NCBI RefSeq assembly: GCF_038449125.1
Contig: NZ_CP151800.1
Span: forward strand, 1,646,406-1,710,405
Reading direction: 5' to 3'
Source of the DNA: Kosakonia sp. BYX6
Lineage (GTDB): Bacteria; Pseudomonadota; Gammaproteobacteria; Enterobacterales; Enterobacteriaceae
Length of the DNA stretch: 64,000 bases
How positions within the stretch are numbered: position 1 is the first letter of the stretch; each line of letters starts with the position of its first letter. Below are positions 21,194 to 31,134 of the stretch, one piece after another. The position numbers were made by a program, and so were the translations under genes. The notes beneath the pieces were generated by a model. It saw only the letters and a program-made list of their open reading frames with translations, searched no databases and was not told where the DNA came from.

Positions 21194-22714
21194 ATGGTCA
21201 GCAATAATACTCAGTCGTCAGGTGAATTCTTGTTGGAAATGAGCAATATCAACAAGTCTTTTCCAGGCGTAAAGGCACTCGATAATGTCAATTTGAAAGT
21301 TCGTCCACACTCGATCCATGCATTAATGGGTGAGAACGGTGCGGGTAAATCAACATTATTAAAATGTCTTTTTGGGATCTATCAAAAAGATTCCGGCAGC
21401 ATTCTTTTTCAGGGCAAAGAGATCGATTTCCACTCCGCTAAAGAAGCGCTGGAAAATGGTATTTCGATGGTTCACCAGGAATTAAACCTGGTGCTGCAAC
21501 GCTCCGTGATGGATAACATGTGGTTGGGGCGTTACCCAACTAAAGGCATGTTTGTCGATCAGGACAAAATGTACCGTGATACCAAAGACATTTTCGATGA
21601 ACTGGATATTGATATCGATCCACGCGCCCGCGTAGGGACATTATCCGTTTCACAGATGCAGATGATTGAAATAGCGAAAGCGTTCTCCTATGACGCCAAG
21701 ATCGTTATTATGGACGAGCCTACTTCTTCGCTGACCGAAAAAGAGGTCAATCATCTGTTCAAAATTATCCGCAAGCTGAAAGAACGCGGCTGCGGCATTG
21801 TTTATATCTCCCATAAAATGGAAGAAATATTCCAGCTGTGTGATGAAATCACTATCCTGCGCGACGGCCAGTGGATTGCCACTCAGCCGCTGGAAGGGCT
21901 GGATATGGACAAGATCATCGCCATGATGGTGGGACGTTCCCTGAACCAGCGCTTCCCGGACAAGCAGAACACGCCGGGGGAAACCATTCTTGAAGTGCGT
22001 AATTTGACCTCGTTGCGCCAGCCGTCAATTCGTGATGTGAGCTTTGATCTGCATAAAGGCGAAATTCTCGGGATCGCCGGTCTGGTCGGCGCGAAACGTA
22101 CCGATATTGTTGAAACCTTATTTGGCATTCGTGAGAAATCAGCAGGCACTATCAAACTGCATGGCAAGCAGATTAATAACCATAGTGCGAATGAAGCGAT
22201 TAATAATGGCTTCGCGCTGGTGACTGAAGAACGCCGTTCTACCGGTATCTATGCGTATTTGGATATCGGATTTAACTCATTGATCTCAAATATTCAAAAT
22301 TACAAAAACAAAGTCGGTTTGCTGGATAACAGCCGCATGAAGAGCGATACCCAATGGGTTATTGATTCAATGCGCGTTAAAACACCCGGACACCGTACGC
22401 AAATAGGTTCGTTGTCTGGTGGTAACCAGCAGAAAGTCGTTATTGGCCGCTGGTTGTTAACGCAGCCGGAAATTTTAATGCTCGATGAACCGACGCGCGG
22501 TATTGACGTTGGTGCGAAGTTTGAAATTTATCAGCTGATTGCTGAACTGGCGAAAAAGAATAAGGGGATCATTATTATTTCCTCTGAAATGCCTGAGTTG
22601 TTAGGCATCACTGACCGTATTCTGGTAATGAGCAATGGCCTCGTTTCCGGGATTGTTGATACTAAAACGACAACGCAAAACGAAATTCTCCGTCTTGCGT
22701 CTTTGCACCTTTAA
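21194..22714 (+). CDS. mglA: Galactose ABC transporter ATPase MglA
   Basis: 506 residues from ATG at 21194 ([16 protein letters not shown]); an upstream in-frame start at 21140 lies in the spacer and lacks homology. Two ABC domains in tandem: the first with Walker [10 protein letters not shown] and signature VSQMQ, the second with a degenerate Walker A (VGAKRTD) and intact signature LSGGNQQK and Walker B. It powers galactose import through MglC. Confidence 0.97.
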   Translation: MVSNNTQSSGEFLLEMSNINKSFPGVKALDNVNLKVRPHSIHALMGENGAGKSTLLKCLFGIYQKDSGSILFQGKEIDFHSAKEALENGISMVHQELNLVLQRSVMDNMWLGRYPTKGMFVDQDKMYRDTKDIFDELDIDIDPRARVGTLSVSQMQMIEIAKAFSYDAKIVIMDEPTSSLTEKEVNHLFKIIRKLKERGCGIVYISHKMEEIFQLCDEITILRDGQWIATQPLEGLDMDKIIAMMVGRSLNQRFPDKQNTPGETILEVRNLTSLRQPSIRDVSFDLHKGEILGIAGLVGAKRTDIVETLFGIREKSAGTIKLHGKQINNHSANEAINNGFALVTEERRSTGIYAYLDIGFNSLISNIQNYKNKVGLLDNSRMKSDTQWVIDSMRVKTPGHRTQIGSLSGGNQQKVVIGRWLLTQPEILMLDEPTRGIDVGAKFEIYQLIAELAKKNKGIIIISSEMPELLGITDRILVMSNGLVSGIVDTKTTTQNEILRLASLHL

Positions 22715-22729
22715 GATCAGGGGCTCCTC

Positions 22730-23740
22730 ATGAGTGCGTTAAATAAAAAAACTTTTCTCACTTATCTGAAAGACGGCGGTATTTACGTTGTTCTTTTAGT
22801 GTTACTGGCCATTATTATTTTTCAGGATCCCACGTTCTTAAGTTTGCTGAACTTAAGCAATATTCTGACCCAATCTTCCGTGCGCATTATTATCGCGCTG
22901 GGTGTCGCAGGGCTGATCGTGACGCAGGGGACGGATCTCTCCGCTGGTCGCCAGGTGGGTCTGGCAGCGGTGGTGGCGGCAACGCTGCTGCAATCGATGG
23001 AAAACGCCAACAAAGTCTTCCCGGATCTGGCCACTATGCCGATTCCGGTGGTTATCCTGATCGTTTGCGCCGTGGGCGCCGTCATTGGCCTGGTCAACGG
23101 TATTGTCATTGCTTACCTGAATGTGACACCGTTTATCACCACGCTGGGTACGATGATCATCGTTTACGGTATCAACTCCCTGTATTACGACTTTGTTGGC
23201 GCGTCGCCGATTTCCGGCTTCGACAGTGGCTTCTCGACCTTTACGCAGGGCTTTATCGCGATGGGCAGTTTCCGCTTGTCGTACATCACCTTCTACGCGT
23301 TGATCGCCGTCGCTTTTGTCTGGGTGCTGTGGAATAAAACGCGCTTCGGCAAAAACATTTTCGCCATCGGGGGTAACCCGGAAGCGGCAAAAGTGTCTGG
23401 CGTGAACGTTGCGCTGAACCTGCTGATGATTTATGCGCTGTCCGGTGTGTTCTATGCGTTCGGCGGGATGCTGGAAGCGGGCCGTATCGGTTCAGCGACC
23501 AACAACCTCGGCTTTATGTATGAACTGGATGCCATCGCCGCGTGCGTGGTGGGCGGCGTCTCCTTCAGCGGCGGCGTGGGTACCGTTCTTGGCGTGGTGA
23601 CCGGTGTTATCATCTTCACTGTGATCAACTACGGCCTGACGTATATCGGTATCAACCCGTACTGGCAGTACATCATCAAGGGCGGGATCATTATTTTCGC
23701 CGTGGCGCTGGACTCCCTGAAATACGCACGTAAGAAATAA
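22730..23740 (+). CDS. mglC: Galactose ABC transporter permease MglC
   Basis: 336 residues, highly hydrophobic with 8-10 membrane helices, BPD_transp_2 family (as RbsC, AraH). The conserved permease motif VVGGVSFSGGVGTVLG is visible near the C-terminus. Third gene of mglBAC, 15 bases after mglA. Confidence 0.96.
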   Translation: MSALNKKTFLTYLKDGGIYVVLLVLLAIIIFQDPTFLSLLNLSNILTQSSVRIIIALGVAGLIVTQGTDLSAGRQVGLAAVVAATLLQSMENANKVFPDLATMPIPVVILIVCAVGAVIGLVNGIVIAYLNVTPFITTLGTMIIVYGINSLYYDFVGASPISGFDSGFSTFTQGFIAMGSFRLSYITFYALIAVAFVWVLWNKTRFGKNIFAIGGNPEAAKVSGVNVALNLLMIYALSGVFYAFGGMLEAGRIGSATNNLGFMYELDAIAACVVGGVSFSGGVGTVLGVVTGVIIFTVINYGLTYIGINPYWQYIIKGGIIIFAVALDSLKYARKK

Positions 23741-23756
23741 TTCAGAACGGCTAATC

Positions 23757-23787
23757 AAGCCCGCTTATCAAAGCGGGCTTTTTTTTG
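23757..23787 (+). terminator. Intrinsic terminator of mglBAC
   Basis: AAGCCCGCTT-ATCA-AAGCGGGCTT stem followed by T8. Confidence 0.9.
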
Positions 23788-23926
23788 CTCTTATTTCATT
23801 GATATGCAGAAAAACGCGTAGCCAACTTCGGCGGCCACTAATAAAAAAACTTCATCTTTTCTGAGTTGTTAAATTTTCACTTCAATGCCAGGCTCATTTA
23901 ATCGTTGTGATTATTAAGGAGCCAGA

Positions 23927-24100
23927 ATGCATCGTGTATTCACACTAAACTAAGAAGACCGCACCGTTTCGCTGTACCCCAACTTGTCAAACATTCATCG
24001 GCAGCATTTGCTGGGCTGTTGTGTGCCTGCTTTTTGAGCTGAGGAGGACATAGGCAAACGCATCTCTTTGAACATTCTGTCAATTTTAAGTGAATTCTGA
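23927..24100 (+). pseudogene. Stop-interrupted reading frame (possible decayed small gene)
   Basis: A good ribosome binding site (AAGGAG, seven bases before) precedes ATG at 23927, but the frame stops after eight codons (TAA at 23951). The same frame then reads 27 sense codons to TGA at 24035, 20 more to TGA at 24098, and a further ATG starts directly after it (24101-24148, 15 codons). The first stop is one base from CAA (Gln). I do not recognise the peptide. It may be a degraded gene or chance. The rest of the spacer from 23788 to 24176 shows no other gene. Confidence 0.3.
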
Positions 24101-24176
24101 ATGCCTTCATCAAAATGGCTATTTACGCTTGAAAGAATGAATCTGTGAAAGTTGTAACCGCAGCTCAGGGGCGCTT

Positions 24177-24602
24177 ATGAATTTTGTGTATTTTGTTGTT
24201 GATCACCCACCGCATGAAAAAAACAGTCAGGTCAGTTTCTATTTAAGAGGTGTCGAATTACTTCGTGATGGCGAAATTATCGCCTCACTGGGTGATATCA
24301 AGATCACCTCTTTGCCCTATTACTATTTTTGTACCGTGCAGACCGGGTTTCGCAAAATAGAATTCAGAATGAAAAATAACCCGCCAGCGCGCATCATCTG
24401 TAGCGCCGGTTATTTAAAGACCGGGGATTACCTGGTGAATACCCCGGAAGGGGAGATTATTCTGCCATTTAATGCGCTGAATGGAATGTGGACGTTGGAT
24501 AAAAATTCGTCAGTGTTAATTGACCATCAGGGTTTTATCGCGCGGGCGTTTACGCTTATTCGTCCGGTCAAAAGCAACAGCCGCAATGTGCCCATGAATT
24601 AG
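24177..24602 (+). CDS. Unrecognised 141-residue protein
   Basis: Begins MNFVYFVVDHPPHEK after the ribosome binding site AGGGG. No signal peptide, membrane segment, coiled coil or metal motif is evident; the sequence is rich in alternating hydrophobic and polar residues, suggesting a beta-sheet protein. Base composition is more AT-rich than the neighbouring genes and rare-looking codons (TTA, ATA) are common, which suggests acquisition. It lies between mglC and convergent sanA, where E. coli K-12 carries preTA and yeiS. I could not assign a family. The clear ribosome binding site and intact frame argue it is a real gene. Confidence 0.65.
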   Translation: MNFVYFVVDHPPHEKNSQVSFYLRGVELLRDGEIIASLGDIKITSLPYYYFCTVQTGFRKIEFRMKNNPPARIICSAGYLKTGDYLVNTPEGEIILPFNALNGMWTLDKNSSVLIDHQGFIARAFTLIRPVKSNSRNVPMN

Positions 24603-24612
24603 CGGCGCGCCG

Positions 24613-25377
<765 letters not shown>

Positions 25378-25428
25378 TTACCCGCACGGCAAGCGCAAGA
25401 AACGCAGGCTCAATTGCGGGCTTTTTCA

Positions 25429-25454
25429 TCACTACGGGCCGTAACCCGTAGTGA
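25429..25454. repeat. Perfect hairpin just after cdd
   Basis: TCACTACGGG-CCGTAA-CCCGTAGTGA, a 10-bp perfect stem starting five bases beyond the cdd stop on the minus strand. It lacks a terminal T run in either direction. Confidence 0.6.
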
Positions 25455-25459
25455 ATGCA

Positions 25460-26341
25460 TTAGAGCTGCACGCGCTCGACGTTCTCGCAGCCCAACGCCC
25501 GCAGCGTCGCGACCGTGGCATCCCACTGCGTTAACGGCGCATCAGCACGCTCGGCCAGCGTCGCACGTTCAATATCCGCATAATCAAAACCATTCAGATT
25601 CAGCAAGTTCAGTGCGCCTTGCAGCGGTGGGAGCGTTGGGTTAAAGGCGGCGTTTTCCGCATAGCTGCCGATGAAAATCCGCCCATCGCGGCAAACAATG
25701 GCAACCCCGGAAGGGGAGTGAGTATACGGCGAGTGGCTCTTATTGGCGGCGGTAATCGCCGCTTGCGCCAGCGCATCGCCGCGAAGTGGGAAACCGTGGT
25801 CCTGCTCATCCATCAGCAGCGTTTTGATTTCCAGATCTTTCGGGCCAAAGGCATCCGGCAGGTAATCACCCAATGTATGCGGCGCGCGGCCTGGTAGGTT
25901 GATGCCGAGGCTCAGGCCGCTGTTCAGTTCGTTCATAAACTGGCGGCAGTGCCCGCAAGGCGTGTAGTTGACGGTGACCGAGGCCAGCGCTTTTTCACCG
26001 CGCAGCCAGGCGTGGCTCACCGCGCTCTGTTCCGCATGCACGGTTTGCTGCATGGTTGCGCCGAGGAATTCCATATTGGCGCCGAAGTACCAGCTACCGC
26101 TGACGCCTCGTGCAATCGCGCCGACATTAAAATGGGACAGGTCGGTGCGCGCGCAAGCGGCGGCGAGGGGCAGCAGGGCGAATGCCAGTGCGTCTGCGTC
26201 CAGTTGCGTTGCGCTTTGCAACGTTGCCACCTGCTCTGCGCTCAGCATGGCGGGGAAGTGCGTATCCGCCAGCATAGGAGCGAGTGCGGCCTGTAAATTC
26301 TCCGCAAGCCCGGGAAAAGCAGTGTGAAAACGTGAATGCAT
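25460..26341 (-). CDS. cdd: Cytidine deaminase (Cdd)
   Basis: 293 residues, one fewer than E. coli. It deaminates cytidine and deoxycytidine to uridine forms in pyrimidine salvage. The catalytic zinc site is intact: His102 and Glu104 in TVHAEQSA, Cys129 and Cys132 in PCGHCRQF, at the same numbers as in E. coli. The C-terminal half is the non-catalytic repeat domain of the dimeric enzyme class. A perfect CRP site lies upstream, matching known CRP/CytR control of cdd. Confidence 0.97.
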   Translation of the reverse strand: MHSRFHTAFPGLAENLQAALAPMLADTHFPAMLSAEQVATLQSATQLDADALAFALLPLAAACARTDLSHFNVGAIARGVSGSWYFGANMEFLGATMQQTVHAEQSAVSHAWLRGEKALASVTVNYTPCGHCRQFMNELNSGLSLGINLPGRAPHTLGDYLPDAFGPKDLEIKTLLMDEQDHGFPLRGDALAQAAITAANKSHSPYTHSPSGVAIVCRDGRIFIGSYAENAAFNPTLPPLQGALNLLNLNGFDYADIERATLAERADAPLTQWDATVATLRALGCENVERVQL

Positions 26342-26400
26342 AGCAGTGCCTCATAGCAGTGTATTGGAATCGTAGTTTACGGGCCTGAATGGTCCTTATG

Positions 26401-26416
26401 TGTGATTCATTTCACA
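26401..26416. promoter_or_regulatory. CRP site of the cdd promoter
   Basis: TGTGATTCATTTCACA is a perfect TGTGA-N6-TCACA. A TGCAAC half-site typical of CytR follows at about 26424, consistent with CRP/CytR control. Confidence 0.85.
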
Positions 26417-26470
26417 CTCTATGTGCAACTAATGAAACTCGGATGAAAATTGCGCGACGTATCGCAACTT

Positions 26471-27166
26471 TTAACCCCAGATCAACAGGATCAGCGGGAA
26501 TAAAAACGGGGCCAACAGCGAAGTGATGATCCCGCAAATCACCAGCGCCAGCGAACTGAACGCGCCTTCCTGATAATCCAGCTCGGCACAACGCGCCGTG
26601 CCCAGCGCATGGGATGCGGTGCCCATTGCCAGCCCACGCGCTGATTTGGTGCGAATACGCATCAGATTCAGCAAGGTATGGCCAAATACCGCGCCCAGCA
26701 CACCCACGAAAATCACGCACACGGCGCTGATCGCCGGGATGCCGCCAATGCTGCCGCCAACCGCCATCGCAATTGGCGTCGTGACCGATTTCGGCAATAT
26801 CGAAGCGGCAATTTGCGGCGTCGCGCCCATCATCAGCGCAATCAGCGTGCCGGTGATCATCGCCACCAGGCTGCCAATAAAACAAATGGTGATGATGGAT
26901 TTCCAGCGCGCGCGAATCTGATGCAACTGTTCATAAAGTGGGAAAGCGAGCGCTACAACGGCGGGTTGCAGCAAATCGTTGAGAATTTTGCTGCCCTGAA
27001 AATAGTGGTCATACGGCGTGCCGGTCACCAGCAGGATCGGGATAATCACCACCATCGCCACCAGCAGTGGGTTTAACAGCGGTGATTTGAACCGCGCGGC
27101 AAGTTTGCGGGCGCCAAAAAAGACCGCCAGCGTTAACGGCAGCGACCACCAGATATACGTCATCAT
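26471..27166 (-). CDS. yohK: LrgB-family membrane protein YohK
   Basis: 231 residues, LrgB/CidB family, six to eight hydrophobic helices, with the family motif [19 protein letters not shown]. The family is linked to holin-like control of murein hydrolases, and plant and E. coli members to glycolate or related export; the substrate here is not evident. Start overlaps the yohJ stop by three bases (ATGA-type overlap). Confidence 0.93.
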   Translation of the reverse strand: MMTYIWWSLPLTLAVFFGARKLAARFKSPLLNPLLVAMVVIIPILLVTGTPYDHYFQGSKILNDLLQPAVVALAFPLYEQLHQIRARWKSIITICFIGSLVAMITGTLIALMMGATPQIAASILPKSVTTPIAMAVGGSIGGIPAISAVCVIFVGVLGAVFGHTLLNLMRIRTKSARGLAMGTASHALGTARCAELDYQEGAFSSLALVICGIITSLLAPFLFPLILLIWG

Positions 27167-27561
27167 TCTTTACGACCTTTTTGTCCGGCCACTTTACGCT
27201 CGCCGTGCACCAGGTGCGTGCTCCAGCTCACCACTAAAAAGACAATCGCGGTGCTGACCGCGCAGGAAACCACGATCGGTCCGAACTGCGCGCGCAACAC
27301 GTCGTAATACTGCATAACCCCCACGCCGATCGGCACAAACAACAGCACCATGTAGCGAATAAAGAAGAAGCAGCCCGGATTAACCCATTTGGCAGGCAAG
27401 ATTTGCAGCGCCAGCAGCACGAACATAATCAGCATGCCAATAATGCTGCCCGGAATAGCGAAGGGCAGCAGGGAGGCGATAAAAATACCGGCGTATAAAC
27501 ACGCGTAGATAAGCACAAAAGCACGAAGATACTGCCAGATGATATTCAATGATTTAGTCAT
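27163..27561 (-). CDS. yohJ: LrgA/CidA-family holin-like protein YohJ
   Basis: 132 residues from ATG at 27561 ([14 protein letters not shown]), matching the E. coli length; an in-frame upstream start at 27597 was rejected. Four hydrophobic segments, LrgA family, with the motif [14 protein letters not shown]. It pairs with YohK in a two-gene unit. Confidence 0.93.
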   Translation of the reverse strand: MTKSLNIIWQYLRAFVLIYACLYAGIFIASLLPFAIPGSIIGMLIMFVLLALQILPAKWVNPGCFFFIRYMVLLFVPIGVGVMQYYDVLRAQFGPIVVSCAVSTAIVFLVVSWSTHLVHGERKVAGQKGRKE

Positions 27562-27706
27562 GGTGAAAGCCCTTGCCGAAACGCATTCATCATACAATTA
27601 AAGCGAAAAACGTGCTACTGATCACATCATGAATTCTGAGAATACCAAACATTCCATTCAGGAACGTTATGCATTTCACCTGAATCTCCGGCCCTTGTGC
27701 CGTGCA

Positions 27707-29620
27707 TCAGAACGTGACGCTAAGCTTGCCCCACCAGGTTCTGCCGGGTTCATCAATCGGTGTGTTTGCCGAATAGCCAAAACTGCCGTTCCCGGCCAGG
27801 TTCAAATGTTCGCTGTAGGTCTTATTAAAGAGATTATCGACTCCAGCGCTGATGTTGACATGTTCATTTACGTTGTACGCGGCATTGGCCGAGAGCACCG
27901 CAAACCCCGCACTGGCGGCAAAATCTTTGCCGACAACATTGCCTTCGTTAATCGCCACGCGATGCTGGCTGCTGACAAGGCGCAGCAGGCCGCTGCTGCT
28001 CCAGTTGCCACGCGTCCATGTCAGCCCCAAATGGGCTTCAAGTGGGGGGATTTGCGCTAATGCCCGGTGTTCATCGTCATTTTTCCCCCATGAATACGCC
28101 ACGCTGGCCTCGCTTTTCCAGTTTTCGGTCAACGCGTAACTGACACCCGCTTCGCCGCCCATAATGGTGGCATCAATGTTATCCACCTGGCGTGTTTTGG
28201 CGGGCGCCGAATCATAGCGAAACAGGATGTAATCATTAATCCGGCCAATATACGCGGACACCCAGCTATTCAGGCGCGCGCCGGCATAGTGCGCGCCAAT
28301 ATCCAATTGGGTGGTTTTCTCGGTTTTCACACTGTTGATGTCAAAGCCGCGACGCGGCGAAAAGAGTTCCCAGTAGTCGGGGAAACGTTCGGTATAACCG
28401 ATTCCCGCATACATCATTACCGGAATATCCGCCAAATGATGTTCCAGACGCGTAAACCCGGCAGGTAATGTCGCTTTACGCTGTGAGGCAAAATGTGTGA
28501 CTTTTACGCGATCGAAACGCGCGCCGCTAATCACGTGGCTCTGCTCAGTGGCATGCCAGGTTAACTCGCTGAACAGGCCAGCATCATCGAAACGGGCATC
28601 TTTGACCCAACGGTGATGATGAAGGCGACGATGTGTGTTGCGTTGTGCATCCGTTCCGCTGCGCAGTTCAACAGCCGACCATAACCAGGTTCCCATCACT
28701 CTTGCGCCAGTAGTGCGGCGGTCAACGCGCTTCGCCATTGGTTTCATGGGCGGCGAACGTAACGAGAAGTTATCCATAATGTGGTCGGCATAGTTGCTGT
28801 AAATGTTGGCTTCAAATTTATCGAATACGTCGCCAATGTGGGATTTCTCCACCTGCGCACCGACACTTTCGCGCTTAAATTGCGACCCGTCCATGCCACG
28901 CCCGGCGTAGCGGGCTTCCCCGTCGCCTTTGCCCGCCGTTAACTCGAACAGCGTCTCTTTATCCGGTGTCCAACCGAGCGCCATATCGCCATTCCATTTT
29001 TGCCATTTCGATGGCACGCGCTCACCGTTACCGGCTTTGTAATCGCCCGCGCGGGAAGTGTTGCCGGTCAGGCGCAAATACCCCGTTTCGCTGCCGAGGC
29101 TGAGATCGGCAGTTTTATCCAGGCGTTGGTTAGAAGCCGCAAGCATGCTGGCAATTCCTTGAACGCCGGGCTTATTGAAACGCGGTGGCTCGCGATCAAA
29201 ACGTACCGTCCCGGCGGAGTTACCCGGCCCCCAAAGCACCGTTTCTGGCCCTTTGATAAGGGTAAGAAGGTCAAAATTTTCAGGCGCGAGATACGACGTG
29301 GGGGAATCCATTCTGCCGCCGCAGGCACCGAGTATTTCGCCGTTATTGGTCAAAATACGCAAACGGGAACCGAACATGCCGCGAAAAAGCGGATCGCCAT
29401 TGGTGCCGCCATTACGGATTTGCGAAAAACCGGGGAGGGTTTGCAGGTATTGCGCGCCATCGCTGGCGGAAAGGGGCTGGTGGGACCTTTTGGGTGAGGT
29501 GACGACTTCAAGGGGAGATGAAACCGGTGTTGTGACGATCATTACGGAATCATGCGGCAATGCGCTACGCGCGGCGGGAATCATCAGGATAAAGGCAGAT
29601 AAAAACAGATGTTTTTTCAT
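27707..29620 (-). CDS. TonB-dependent copper receptor (OprC/NosA type)
   Basis: 637 residues from ATG at 29620, which follows AAGGAAG and starts a signal peptide (MKKHLFLSAFILMIP); further upstream in-frame ATGs were rejected. Plug domain with DLLTLIKGPETVLWGPGNSAG and a barrel ending in aromatic LSVTF. The unusual copper site of Pseudomonas OprC, CxxxM plus HxM, is matched by Cys100-GGR-Met104 and His280-I-Met282. The expected role is copper uptake across the outer membrane. It lies between yohJ and dusC, which are neighbours in E. coli, so it is an accessory insertion. No Fur box was seen upstream. Confidence 0.85.
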   Translation of the reverse strand: MKKHLFLSAFILMIPAARSALPHDSVMIVTTPVSSPLEVVTSPKRSHQPLSASDGAQYLQTLPGFSQIRNGGTNGDPLFRGMFGSRLRILTNNGEILGACGGRMDSPTSYLAPENFDLLTLIKGPETVLWGPGNSAGTVRFDREPPRFNKPGVQGIASMLAASNQRLDKTADLSLGSETGYLRLTGNTSRAGDYKAGNGERVPSKWQKWNGDMALGWTPDKETLFELTAGKGDGEARYAGRGMDGSQFKRESVGAQVEKSHIGDVFDKFEANIYSNYADHIMDNFSLRSPPMKPMAKRVDRRTTGARVMGTWLWSAVELRSGTDAQRNTHRRLHHHRWVKDARFDDAGLFSELTWHATEQSHVISGARFDRVKVTHFASQRKATLPAGFTRLEHHLADIPVMMYAGIGYTERFPDYWELFSPRRGFDINSVKTEKTTQLDIGAHYAGARLNSWVSAYIGRINDYILFRYDSAPAKTRQVDNIDATIMGGEAGVSYALTENWKSEASVAYSWGKNDDEHRALAQIPPLEAHLGLTWTRGNWSSSGLLRLVSSQHRVAINEGNVVGKDFAASAGFAVLSANAAYNVNEHVNISAGVDNLFNKTYSEHLNLAGNGSFGYSANTPIDEPGRTWWGKLSVTF

Positions 29621-29716
29621 AAGCTTCCTTACTGTTTTATGCATAACGCCGTTCACCTGTCAGCGGTGAGCGTCGCGTTATGCGGGATTCGTCCGTGTAA
29701 ATCCGTTTGGCGGAGT

Positions 29717-29743
29717 GTAACCGAATAAAATTCGTCCTGTTAC
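29717..29743. promoter_or_regulatory. Nested inverted repeats upstream of the copper receptor
   Basis: CGAAT-AAA-ATTCG (29722-29734) nested in GTAAC...GTTAC arms (29717-29721, 29739-29743), about 100 bases before the receptor start. It does not match the CueR or CusR consensus. Possible operator. Confidence 0.3.
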
Positions 29744-29862
29744 AAATTCGTGAATTGCTGGCGGCAGAGTGTGAAGCGGATCTTTTGCCGGAGGGTGATA
29801 AAGGCGCTTTCCACGCCCGGAGAGAGTCGCTACTATGTCGCCTCATTTTTCCGGGGTGATTT

Positions 29863-30801
29863 ATGCGTGTATTACTGGCTCCAATGGAAGGCGTACTCGA
29901 TTCGCTGGTGCGTGAGCTGCTGACCGAGGTTAACGATTACGATCTGTGCATCACCGAGTTTTTGCGCGTGGTCGATCAACTGCTGCCGGTCAAATCCTTC
30001 CATAAAATTTGCCCCGAGTTACAGCGGCAAAGCCGCACCCCCTCTGGCACGCTGGTGCGCATTCAACTGCTTGGTCAATACCCGCAGTGGCTGGCGGAAA
30101 ACGCGGCGCGCGCCGTCGAGCTGGGTTCGTGGGGCGTAGATCTCAATTGCGGTTGCCCGTCGAAGTTGGTTAACGGTAGCGGCGGCGGCGCGACACTGCT
30201 CAAAGATCCGGAACTGATTTATCGCGGCGCGAAAGCGATGCGTGAAGCGGTGCCGTCGCATCTTCCGGTGACGGTAAAAGTGCGTCTCGGCTGGGACAGT
30301 TCGGCGCGGCAGTTTGAGATTGCCGATGCCGTGCAACAGGCGGGCGCCAGCGAGCTTGCGGTGCACGGGCGCACAAAAGAAGAGGGTTACAAAGCCGAGT
30401 GCATTAACTGGCAGGCCATCGGTGAAATCCGCCAGCGTTTATCGATCCCGGTTATCGCGAATGGTGAAATTTGGGACTGGCAAAGCGCGCAGCAGTGCAT
30501 GACTGCCACCGGTTGCGATGCAGTGATGATTGGCCGGGGCGCGCTGAATGTGCCAAACCTCAGCCGCGTGGTGAAATACAACGAGCCGCGCATGCCGTGG
30601 CCGGATGTGGTCGCGCTGCTGGCAAAATACACCCGCCTGGAGAAACAGGGCGATACCGGGCTTTATCATGTCGCGCGCATTAAACAATGGCTGGGGTATT
30701 TACGCAAAGAATATAATGAAGCCAGCGATCTGTTTGCTGAAATACGGACTTATAAAACATCTGCGGAAATTTCCGTGGCCATCGAGCGCGTTAAAATATA
30801 A
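29863..30801 (+). CDS. dusC: tRNA-dihydrouridine(16) synthase DusC
   Basis: 312 residues. FMN-dependent TIM barrel with the catalytic Cys98 in LNCGCPSK, which protonates the uracil ring. It reduces U16 of tRNA. N-terminal [15 protein letters not shown] and [10 protein letters not shown] motifs agree with the DusC branch. The last 20 residues diverge from E. coli (315 aa), suggesting a recombination or junction point at the 3' end, just where the accessory bgl block begins. Confidence 0.95.
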   Translation: MRVLLAPMEGVLDSLVRELLTEVNDYDLCITEFLRVVDQLLPVKSFHKICPELQRQSRTPSGTLVRIQLLGQYPQWLAENAARAVELGSWGVDLNCGCPSKLVNGSGGGATLLKDPELIYRGAKAMREAVPSHLPVTVKVRLGWDSSARQFEIADAVQQAGASELAVHGRTKEEGYKAECINWQAIGEIRQRLSIPVIANGEIWDWQSAQQCMTATGCDAVMIGRGALNVPNLSRVVKYNEPRMPWPDVVALLAKYTRLEKQGDTGLYHVARIKQWLGYLRKEYNEASDLFAEIRTYKTSAEISVAIERVKI

Positions 30802-30842
30802 TCAACGGAAATAATCGGGGAATATACTTAAAATAATCGTAG

Positions 30843-30858
30843 CGTTAGCTGAGTCACA
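30843..30858. promoter_or_regulatory. Candidate CRP site of the bgl-type operon
   Basis: CGTTAGCTGAGTCACA: a perfect right half TCACA(TTT) and a weaker left half, 8 of 10 key bases. It lies about 90 bases before the RAT switch, suitable for a catabolite-controlled promoter. No confident -10/-35 pair was placed. Confidence 0.4.
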
Positions 30859-30931
30859 TTTTTAACACTTGGTAAAATTGCGCGTAGATTATTTTTGATT
30901 GAGATGGTATTTATCTTCTCACGACATGTCA

Positions 30932-30959
30932 GGGTTGTTACTGTTTGACAGGCAAAACC
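30932..30959 (+). promoter_or_regulatory. RAT antiterminator 1 (BglG target)
   Basis: GGGTTGTTACTGTTTGACAG followed by GCAAAACC. This is the ribonucleic antiterminator pattern GGATTGTTACTG...CAGGCAAAACC bound by BglG/LicT proteins. The 3' AAACC bases overlap the left arm of the following terminator, so the two structures exclude each other. Confidence 0.9.
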
Positions 30960-31007
30960 TAAACTTTCTGAATTCTCAGTGAGAGGATTCAAGGTTTGGG
31001 TTTTTTT
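30955..31007 (+). terminator. Conditional terminator 1 of the bgl-type operon
   Basis: Outer stem AAACCT/AGGTTT with inner GAAT/ATTC and CTC/GAG pairs, then GGG and T7. It ends leader transcripts unless the antitermination protein stabilises RAT 1. Confidence 0.85.
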
Positions 31008-31134
31008 GTTTTAACGGTATTTGTAACTTAGAGAAGTTACTCGAAATAATTAAAAGGAATTGTCTGGGACGCTAATTTAGGAATTATTACAAAAGTATTT
31101 TGGTGACCAGCGATTAAAAACGGAATTAACCATC

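Noticed and set aside
22081-22110. Inactivated second ATPase domain in MglA
   Set aside because: The degenerate second Walker A (VGAKRTD) is normal for MglA/RbsA-type double ATPases, so it is not a mutation.
24035-24037. In-frame TGA as a selenocysteine codon
   Set aside because: The frame already contains an upstream TAA, and I see no SECIS-like hairpin just downstream.
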